From Flavobacterium fluviatile (GTDB taxonomy: Bacteria; Bacteroidota; Bacteroidia; Flavobacteriales; Flavobacteriaceae), in the NCBI RefSeq assembly GCF_010645065.1, contig NZ_JAADZW010000021.1, forward strand, positions 26,909 to 90,908: a stretch of 64,000 nucleotides of DNA, in the 5' to 3' direction. The notes under the pieces were generated by a model. The model saw only the letters and a list, made by a program, of their open reading frames with translations. It did not search any database and had not been told where the DNA came from. Positions 43,501-50,260 of the stretch are shown piece after piece. The position numbers were made by a program, and so were the translations under genes. Positions within the stretch are counted from its first letter, which is position 1; the number at the start of each line of letters is the position of its first letter.

Positions 43501-44885
43501 AAGATTTAAAAACAGTTAAAGGAGAAGACAGCGAAGGAAATTCTGTTGATATTGTGGTTTCACGTTCAACGGAATTGAAATTAGTTGATGAGAAAACCGG
43601 AATTGTTTTAAACACACATAACATCCCTTACGGATCCAGCATCTTTGTAAATGATGGCGAAACTGTAGCTAAAGGAACGGTTATCTGTAAATGGGACCCA
43701 TATAATGGTGTAATTGTTTCTGAATTTACTGGTAAGATTGCTTACGAGGATTTAGAACAAGGACAAACATTCATGGTTGAAATTGATGAGCAGACAGGTT
43801 TCCAGGAAAAAGTAATTTCTGAGGCCAGAAATAAAAAATTAATCCCAACATTATTGGTTTACGGTAAAGAAGGCGAATTGATTCGTTCATACAATTTACC
43901 AGTAGGTGCACACTTAATGGTTGAGAATGGGGAGAAAATTAAAGCTGGTAAAGTTTTAGTTAAGATTCCGCGTCGTTCTTCTAAATCTGGGGATATTACT
44001 GGAGGTTTACCAAGAATTACTGAGTTGTTAGAGGCTCGTAATCCTTCAAATCCAGCTGTAGTTTCTGAAATTGATGGTGTTGTTTCTTTCGGAAAAATCA
44101 AAAGAGGTAACCGTGAGATTGTAATCGAATCTAAGTTTGGTGACGTCAGAAAATATCTTGTAAAATTATCAAGTCAAATTCTTGTTCAGGAAAATGACTT
44201 TGTAAGAGCTGGTGTTCCTTTGTCTGATGGTGCAATTACTCCGGATGATATTTTGAGAATTCAGGGGCCAGCTGCTGTTCAACAGTATTTGGTAAATGAA
44301 ATTCAGGAAGTGTACCGTTTACAAGGGGTAAAAATTAATGACAAGCACTTTGAGGTAGTTATCCGCCAAATGATGCGTAAAGTAAGAGTTCAGGATCCGG
44401 GTGATACATTATTCCTGGAAGATCAATTAATTCATACTAAGGATTTTATCGTTCAAAATGATAAATTATACGGTATGAAAGTAGTTGAAGATGCCGGAGA
44501 TTCTTCAGTATTGAAACCAGGTCAGATTATAACTCCTCGCGAGTTACGTGATGAAAATTCATTATTGAAACGAAATGACAGAAATCTTGTAGTAGCAAGA
44601 GATGTAATTACAGCTACAGCAACTCCTGTTTTGCAAGGTATTACAAGAGCTTCGTTACAAACTAAATCATTCATCTCTGCTGCTTCATTCCAGGAAACAA
44701 CAAAAGTACTTAACGAAGCTGCAGTAGCAGGAAAAGTTGATGACCTTGAAGGATTGAAAGAAAATGTAATTGTTGGACACAGAATTCCTGCAGGAACTGG
44801 TATGAGAGAATACGATAATACAATCGTAGGATCTAAGGACGATTACAATGAAATGATGGCAAATAAAGAAGAATATATTTATTAA
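40578..44885 (+). CDS. rpoC: DNA-directed RNA polymerase subunit beta'
   Basis: A 1435-residue subunit. The N-terminal zinc ribbon has [21 protein letters not shown] with four Cys. The catalytic magnesium loop is [12 protein letters not shown] with three Asp. The bridge-helix region contains [22 protein letters not shown]. A second Cys cluster ([13 protein letters not shown]) completes the second zinc site. The C-terminus ends [11 protein letters not shown]. The two adjacent ATG codons at 40578 and 40581 are equally possible starts. It forms the polymerase core with RpoB. Confidence 0.98.
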   Translation: [1435 protein letters not shown]

Positions 44886-44897
44886 TTCTTAACAATT

Positions 44898-44919
44898 CCC
44901 TCTTTTTTCGAAAAGAGGG
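44898..44919 (+). other. UUCG-capped hairpin between rpoC and the DUF3467 gene
   Basis: CCCTCTTTT and AAAAGAGGG form a perfect 9-bp stem closed by TTCG, a very stable tetraloop in RNA. No T run follows, so it looks like a stability or processing element, not a terminator. Confidence 0.6.
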
Positions 44920-44940
44920 AAATTGAAAAATATTAAAATT

Positions 44941-45249
44941 ATGAGTAATCCGAAACAACAAGAGCAAATTAATATTGAGTTAGATGAAACTATTGCAGAG
45001 GGAATTTATTCAAATCTTGCGATTATCAATCATTCTTCATCTGAATTTGTCTTAGATTTTGTAAATATTATGCCGGGTACTCCTAAAGCTAAAGTGAAAT
45101 CAAGAATTGTCCTGACTCCACAACATGCAAAAAGATTATTGAGGGCTATTGGCGAAAATATTCATCGCTTTGAAGCAGCGCATGGTGAAATCAAAGAAAC
45201 TGAACAGGCACCAATTCCGCTTAATTTTGGTCCGGCAGGTCAGGCATAA
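44941..45249 (+). CDS. DUF3467 domain-containing protein
   Basis: The ATG at 44941 (MSNPKQQEQINIELDE) is the sensible start; the in-frame TTG upstream lies in the hairpin region. The 102-residue protein fits DUF3467 along its full length: ETIAEGIYSNLAIINHSSSEFVLDFVNIMPG (residues ~13-43), then VKSRIVLTPQHAKRLLRAIGENI. It is small, soluble and of unknown function. The position straight after rpoC is conserved in Bacteroidota, so it probably shares the rpoBC transcript and may work in gene expression. That link is inference only. Confidence 0.88.
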   Translation: MSNPKQQEQINIELDETIAEGIYSNLAIINHSSSEFVLDFVNIMPGTPKAKVKSRIVLTPQHAKRLLRAIGENIHRFEAAHGEIKETEQAPIPLNFGPAGQA

Positions 45250-45256
45250 AGTTTTT

Positions 45257-45281
45257 AAAGCTTCATTAATAGAGCTTTTTT
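45257..45281 (+). terminator. Terminator of the rpoBC-DUF3467 operon
   Basis: AAAGCT (45257-45262) and AGCTTT (45273-45278) form a short stem, followed by more T. It lies 8 bp after the DUF3467 stop. Confidence 0.55.
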
Positions 45282-45431
45282 ATAAATAATTTCGTAAAAG
45301 TGTATTTTGTCTGATTTAATTTACTTTAAACGAGTATGTTTTAATGGCTTACAGTTTTAGTTGTACTTTTGGCTTAACATAAAAATAAAGAAAATTAATT
45401 TTTCCTGTTAAAGGTTAATTTAATCCTTAAA

Positions 45432-45465
45432 AAAAAGCGCCAACCTTTCAAAGTTGGCGCTTTTT
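45432..45465 (-). terminator. Terminator of prfC (bidirectional)
   Basis: AAAAAGCGCCAAC (45432-45444) is the exact inverse of GTTGGCGCTTTTT (45453-45465), with an 8-nt loop. A- and T-runs flank a GC-rich stem, so it can stop both the rpoC and prfC transcripts. Confidence 0.9.
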
Positions 45466-45491
45466 AATTTATCCGAAAATGTGAAATTTCC

Positions 45492-47084
45492 TTATTCAAA
45501 TTCAGATGTGAAAAATAATTTTACATTTGGATATTTGCTTTGTGTCATCTGAATTGTAAAATCAGAATCAGCTAAAAATACTAATTGTCCATATTTGTCA
45601 TGAGCCAGAAATTTTTGTTTGATTCTTTTAAATTCTTTAAATTCTTCACTTTTAGGATCATTAGGTTTTACCCAGCAAGCTTTGTGCACCGGGAAGTTTT
45701 CATAAGTACACTTAGCACCGTATTCATGTTCAAGACGATACTGAATTACTTCGTATTGCAGTGCTCCAACTGTTCCGATGATTTTACGGTTGTTCATTTC
45801 TAATGTAAATAACTGAGCAACACCTTCATCCATTAACTGATCAATCCCTTTATCCAGTTGTTTTGCTTTCATTGGATCAGCATTATTGATGTATCTAAAG
45901 TGTTCCGGTGAGAAACTTGGTATTCCTTTGAAACTCATTAATTCACCTTCAGTCAGCGTATCTCCAATTTTAAAGTTTCCTGTATCATGAAGACCAACAA
46001 TATCTCCGGGATATGAAATATCTACGATTTCTTTTTTCTCCGCAAAAAAGGCGTTAGGACTTGAGAATTTTAGGTTTTTCTTTTGTCGGACATGGTAATA
46101 AGGTTTGTTTCTTTCGAAAGTTCCGGAAACAATTTTAATAAAAGCTAAGCGATCACGGTGTTTTGGATCCATATTAGCATGGATTTTGAAAACAAAACCA
46201 GACATTTTTTCTTCTGCAGGATCAACGGTACGCGTTTCTGAATCTTTTGGTCTAGGCGAAGGAGCGATTGTAATGAAGCAATCTAATAACTCACGAACGC
46301 CAAAATTATTCAATGCAGAACCAAAAAATACTGGCTGAATTTTTCCGTCCAAATAATCCTGACGCTCAAATTTTGGATATACTTCATCAATTAATTCTAA
46401 CTCTTCACGAAGTTTGTCTGCTGCTTTTTGACCTACAATTTTATCTAATTCCGGATTGTTCTGAACGTCTGAAAAAGCAATAGTTTCTTCAATGTTTTTA
46501 CGGCTGTCTCCACTAAAAAGATTGATGTTTTCTTCCCATAGATTATAAATACCCTGGAAGTCATAACCCATTCCGATTGGGAAACTTAAAGGCGTAACCT
46601 TTAAGCCTAGTTTTTGCTCGACTTCATCCATTAAGTCAAAAGCGTCCTTTCCTTCACGGTCTAATTTATTAATGAAAACAATCATTGGAATGTTACGCAT
46701 TCTGCAAACAGCAACCAGTTTTTCGGTTTGTTCCTCGACCCCTTTTGCAACGTCAATAACAACAATTACACTATCAACCGCAGTTAAAGTTCGAAAAGTA
46801 TCTTCAGCAAAATCCTTGTGTCCCGGAGTATCAAGAATGTTGATTTTTTTGTCTTTATAATTAAAAGCAAGTACAGATGTTGAAACAGAAATTCCTCTCT
46901 GGCGTTCTATTTCCATGAAATCACTCGTTGCTCCTTTTTTTATTTTATTGTTTTTTACTGCACCTGCTTCCTGAATTGCACCTCCAAAAAGTAATAATTT
47001 TTCTGTCAAAGTTGTTTTACCGGCATCGGGATGCGAGATAATTCCAAAAGTTCTTCTGCGTTGTATTTCTTTTAAAAAGCTCAT
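45492..47084 (-). CDS. prfC: Peptide chain release factor 3
   Basis: A 530-residue GTPase of normal RF3 length. G motifs: SHPDAGKTTLTEKLL (G1), RQRGISVSTSV (G2), DTPGHKDFAEDTFRTL (G3) and NKLDREG (G4). The N-terminal IQRRRTFGIISHPDAGK and the insertion NNKIKKGATSDFMEIERQRG (residues ~43-62) are typical of RF3 and separate it from EF-G. It recycles RF1/RF2 after termination. It is a single gene with its own promoter and terminator, convergent with rpoC. Confidence 0.97.
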   Translation of the reverse strand: MSFLKEIQRRRTFGIISHPDAGKTTLTEKLLLFGGAIQEAGAVKNNKIKKGATSDFMEIERQRGISVSTSVLAFNYKDKKINILDTPGHKDFAEDTFRTLTAVDSVIVVIDVAKGVEEQTEKLVAVCRMRNIPMIVFINKLDREGKDAFDLMDEVEQKLGLKVTPLSFPIGMGYDFQGIYNLWEENINLFSGDSRKNIEETIAFSDVQNNPELDKIVGQKAADKLREELELIDEVYPKFERQDYLDGKIQPVFFGSALNNFGVRELLDCFITIAPSPRPKDSETRTVDPAEEKMSGFVFKIHANMDPKHRDRLAFIKIVSGTFERNKPYYHVRQKKNLKFSSPNAFFAEKKEIVDISYPGDIVGLHDTGNFKIGDTLTEGELMSFKGIPSFSPEHFRYINNADPMKAKQLDKGIDQLMDEGVAQLFTLEMNNRKIIGTVGALQYEVIQYRLEHEYGAKCTYENFPVHKACWVKPNDPKSEEFKEFKRIKQKFLAHDKYGQLVFLADSDFTIQMTQSKYPNVKLFFTSEFE

Positions 47085-47103
47085 ATTTTGTATAAATAGG
47101 TTG

Positions 47104-47111
47104 CAAAAGTA
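47104..47111 (-). promoter_or_regulatory. prfC: Promoter -7 box of prfC
   Basis: On the minus strand 47111-47104 reads TACTTTTG, a match to TAnnTTTG, 20 bp from the start codon. No clear -33 box was seen. Confidence 0.45.
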
Positions 47112-47259
47112 CTATTATTTAATGCGATTTAAAAATAAATGGTATTCTGTTTTGGTTTATGTGATTTCGTTTTTCCTTTATTTCTCTCCATTAAAATTAT
47201 TCCACTTTTTTAAACTATTTGTATTGTGTATAATTTTTTGTTAATAGTATATCAGATAG

Positions 47260-47289
47260 TTGGATTATGTAATTGAATTGTTATTTTTG
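47260..47289 (+). promoter_or_regulatory. Promoter of the PpiC-type isomerase gene
   Basis: TTG (47260-47262), a 19-bp spacer and TATTTTTG (47282-47289) fit the Bacteroidota promoter pattern. The predicted leader is ~110 nt. Confidence 0.55.
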
Positions 47290-47405
47290 TTCGTTATAAG
47301 TTGTGAAAACAGGATATAGTTTTTCAGTAATTTGAAAGTATAATTAATTTCAGTTTAAAAGAAAATTACTAACACAGCCCTTTACATTCAATTAAATTTA
47401 AAATA

Positions 47406-48839
47406 ATGTTATTAAAAAAATTACAGCTAAGAACTATTGATTACAGATTAGTACTGACAATAAGTTTTTTACTTTTTTTCAACTCGGTTATTTCTGCTCA
47501 GGAAGTTATTAAAGATGTTGTTGCTGAGAAACCGGCTGAGACAGCTTCAATTAATAAACAAAAGGTTGATGGTATTATTGCAACTGTTGGAGACTATATT
47601 GTTTTAGATTCAGATATTGATAAAGGTTATCTTGAAATTACTTCTCAGGGAGGATCAGTAAAAGATATTTCCAGATGCCAGATGTTAGGTAAGCTTTTAG
47701 AAGATAAATTATATGCACATCAGGCCATTCAGGACAGTATTATTGTTAGTGATGCTGAAGTTAAAAGTATGATGGATGAAAGGCTTACTTACATGATGAG
47801 ACAGACTGGCGGAGATATCAATAAAATTGTAGAATTTTATAAAAAGAGTTCAGTTGAGGAATTTAAGACATATTTTGCTGATATCTTAAAAGAACAAAAA
47901 CTATCTTCTGAAATGCAGAAAAAGATTGTTGATGCAGTTGAAATAACACCAGAAGAGGTTCGTAATTTCTTTAAAAAAATACCAAAAGACGAATTGCCAA
48001 CTTTTGGAGCTGAAATGGAAGTGGCTCAAATAGTTGTAGAGCCTAAAGTCTCAAAAGAGGATAAACAAAAAGTAATTGACAGACTGAATTCGATCAAAAA
48101 AGACGTTTTGGAAGGTTCAAGCTTTGCTACAAAAGCAGTTTTGTATTCTCAGGATCCGGGATCTTCCCCTGCGGGTGGTTATTATAAAATGACAAGAAAA
48201 ACTCCTTTTGTAAAAGAGTTTAAAGATGTTGCCTTTAGTTTGGCAGAAGGAGAAATTTCAGATCCTTTTGAAACACAATACGGATACCATATTATAATGG
48301 TTGATAAGATAAAAGGACAGGAAGTAGAATTACGTCATATTTTAATATCGCCAACTGTTTCTGAAAGTGCTTTAAAAGAAGCCAAAGAAAGAATTACAAA
48401 CATTAGAAATAAGATTGTAAATAAAGAAATTTCTTTTGCAGACGCAGCAAGAAATGATTCTGACCAGAAAGAAACAAGAGCAAATGGAGGAACTTTGGTT
48501 AATCCTAATACTCAGGATACGCGTTTTGAGCTGACTAAAATGGATGCATCATTATATAGCCAGGTTTCAAATTTAAAAGATGATGAAGTTTCTCAGCCAA
48601 TTTTGGATACCGATGATAAAGGAAAAAAAACATATAAACTGATTACTGTGACAAACAGAATCGATGAGCACGTTGCAGACTATGCAAAAGATTATACTAA
48701 AATAAAAGAGTTAGCATTAAAAGAAAAACAAATCAATGCTATTGCAAAATGGTTTGACACAAAAATTAAAGACACATACATCAAGATTATTGGCGAATAC
48801 AGAGATTGTACTTTTACTAATAATTGGTTGAAAAAATAA
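47406..48839 (+). CDS. Periplasmic peptidylprolyl isomerase, SurA-like (two PpiC domains)
   Basis: A 477-residue protein with a signal peptide (~17-31, LTISFLLFFNSVISAQ). A SurA N-terminal chaperone segment (~50-170) begins KVDGIIATVGDYIVLDSDIDKGYLE. Two parvulin domains follow: ~178-280 (AQIVVEPK..SSFATKAVLYSQDPGSSPAGGYY..FSLAEGEISDPFETQYGYHIIMV) and ~285-385 (LRHILISPTVSESALKEA..SFADAARNDSDQKETRANGGTL). It should assist folding of outer-membrane proteins in the periplasm, as E. coli SurA does. It precedes a MoxR ATPase gene but a terminator lies between them. Confidence 0.92.
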   Translation: MLLKKLQLRTIDYRLVLTISFLLFFNSVISAQEVIKDVVAEKPAETASINKQKVDGIIATVGDYIVLDSDIDKGYLEITSQGGSVKDISRCQMLGKLLEDKLYAHQAIQDSIIVSDAEVKSMMDERLTYMMRQTGGDINKIVEFYKKSSVEEFKTYFADILKEQKLSSEMQKKIVDAVEITPEEVRNFFKKIPKDELPTFGAEMEVAQIVVEPKVSKEDKQKVIDRLNSIKKDVLEGSSFATKAVLYSQDPGSSPAGGYYKMTRKTPFVKEFKDVAFSLAEGEISDPFETQYGYHIIMVDKIKGQEVELRHILISPTVSESALKEAKERITNIRNKIVNKEISFADAARNDSDQKETRANGGTLVNPNTQDTRFELTKMDASLYSQVSNLKDDEVSQPILDTDDKGKKTYKLITVTNRIDEHVADYAKDYTKIKELALKEKQINAIAKWFDTKIKDTYIKIIGEYRDCTFTNNWLKK

Positions 48840-48855
48840 TTTTTATTAAATAAAG

Positions 48856-48896
48856 AAAAGAGTTAGTTTTATGAATTCATAGAGCTAACTCTTTTT
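48856..48896 (+). terminator. Terminator of the PpiC gene
   Basis: AAAAGAGTTAG (48856-48866) pairs with CTAACTCTTTT (48885-48895) and a T run completes it. It lies 17 bp after the stop. Confidence 0.85.
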
Positions 48897-48916
48897 AATT
48901 TAAAATATATTCATAA

Positions 48917-49870
48917 ATGTCTGACGTAGCAGCAATTCATAATTTAGTTCAAAAAAGAAATGAATTAAAAACCGAGATAGCAAAAATAATTGTAGGGCAG
49001 GATGCCGTTGTAGATCAAATTTTACTTTGTATATTTTCAGGAGGGCATGCGCTTTTAATTGGGGTTCCCGGTTTGGCAAAAACTCTGATGATCAATACGA
49101 TTTCTCAGGCTTTAGGTCTGGATTTCAAACGAATTCAGTTTACTCCTGATTTAATGCCTTCGGATATTTTAGGAAGTGAAATTCTTGATGAAAACCGACA
49201 GTTTAAGTTTATTAAAGGACCTATATTTTCGAATATAATTTTAGCGGATGAGATCAACAGAACTCCTCCAAAAACTCAGGCTGCTTTATTAGAAGCAATG
49301 CAGGAGCGTTCTGTAACAATTGCAGGGCAAAACTATAAATTAGATTTGCCTTATTTCGTTTTGGCGACACAAAATCCAATTGAACAGGAGGGTACATACC
49401 CTCTTCCGGAGGCTCAGTTAGACCGTTTTATGTTTGCTATAAAATTAGAATATCCAACATTTGAAGAGGAAGTGCAGGTTGTAAAACAAACTACTTCAGA
49501 TGTAAAAAGGAAGATAAATCCGTTGTTTACAGCTCAGGAAATAATTGACTTCCAGCATTTGATCCGCAGAATTCCGGTAGCAGATAATGTTATTGAATAT
49601 GCAGTGACGCTCGTTAGTAAAACACGTCCTGACAATAGTCTGACTAATGATTATGTGAAAAATTATCTGGATTGGGGTGCAGGTCCGAGAGCTTCTCAAA
49701 ATTTAATTTTGGCAGCCAAAGCACATGCTGCTTTTAATGGTAAATTTTCACCGGATATTGAAGATGTAAAGGCAGTCGCAACCGGGATTTTGCGACATAG
49801 AATTATTAAAAATTACAAAGCCGATGCTGAGGGGATTACAGAAGAAATTATCATTCAGAAGCTGATGTAA
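48917..49870 (+). CDS. MoxR family AAA+ ATPase
   Basis: A 317-residue AAA_3 ATPase of normal MoxR length: Walker A GVPGLAKT, Walker B ILADEINRTPPKTQAALLEAMQER (DE), sensor 1 LATQNPIEQEGTYPLPEAQLDRFMF, sensor 2 and the C-terminal lid WGAGPRASQNLILAAKAHAAF. MoxR proteins act as chaperones for maturation of proteins with von Willebrand (VWA) domains and are often followed by DUF58 and VWA genes. Here the next genes are terminators and acnB, so the partner genes are missing and MoxR stands alone. It overlaps a SurA-like gene context only by adjacency. Confidence 0.93.
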   Translation: MSDVAAIHNLVQKRNELKTEIAKIIVGQDAVVDQILLCIFSGGHALLIGVPGLAKTLMINTISQALGLDFKRIQFTPDLMPSDILGSEILDENRQFKFIKGPIFSNIILADEINRTPPKTQAALLEAMQERSVTIAGQNYKLDLPYFVLATQNPIEQEGTYPLPEAQLDRFMFAIKLEYPTFEEEVQVVKQTTSDVKRKINPLFTAQEIIDFQHLIRRIPVADNVIEYAVTLVSKTRPDNSLTNDYVKNYLDWGAGPRASQNLILAAKAHAAFNGKFSPDIEDVKAVATGILRHRIIKNYKADAEGITEEIIIQKLM

Positions 49871-49894
49871 AAAATAGACGCTTTATAAAAATTA

Positions 49895-49927
49895 GCCTGA
49901 GATATTTTAAGATCTCAGGCTTTTATT
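49895..49927 (+). terminator. Terminator of the moxR gene
   Basis: GCCTGAGAT (49895-49903) and ATCTCAGGC (49912-49920) are a perfect 9-bp stem with an 8-nt loop, followed by TTTTATTTTT. Confidence 0.9.
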
Positions 49928-50260
49928 TTTAAGTAGTTTTACGTATAAATGAAATTTAAAGAATAAACTATAACGTTATAAATACTTATTTAGAAGAGTT
50001 CTTTTTTAAAATAGAGTAAAAATCCGACTTGCTTTATAACATTAAATTTTTACTTTGTTAGAGAAAAGTTTTTAAATTATTGATAATTTATTTTTTTGAC
50101 TTAAAATTGATATTTCGCTATTATTTAAAGGTAATAGTTGTTTTTTTTCAATAATATTTTTTGAAAAAGCTCCGTCCATTATATTTTTTTTAATTCTCAG
50201 CTTTAATTCCTAAATTTGCGTACAAAAAAATAAAAATACCTATTTATAAAGACTTCTATT
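49928..50260. other. AT-rich intergenic region before acnB
   Basis: 333 bp with the acnB promoter near its right end. It also contains a perfect 12-bp palindrome TATAACGTTATA at 49969-49980, which could be an operator but may be chance. No gene or tRNA is seen. Confidence 0.5.
50211..50218 (+). promoter_or_regulatory. acnB: Promoter -7 box of acnB
   Basis: TAAATTTG matches TAnnTTTG and is followed by CG; T-rich sequence lies at the -33 position. The start codon is 43 bp downstream. Confidence 0.6.

Larger units (their letters stand above)
47085..47405. other. Intergenic region between prfC and the PpiC gene
   Basis: 321 bp of AT-rich DNA with the divergent promoters of prfC (47111-47104) and the PpiC gene (47260-47289). 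I see no reading frame, tRNA or strong repeat in it. Confidence 0.6.
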
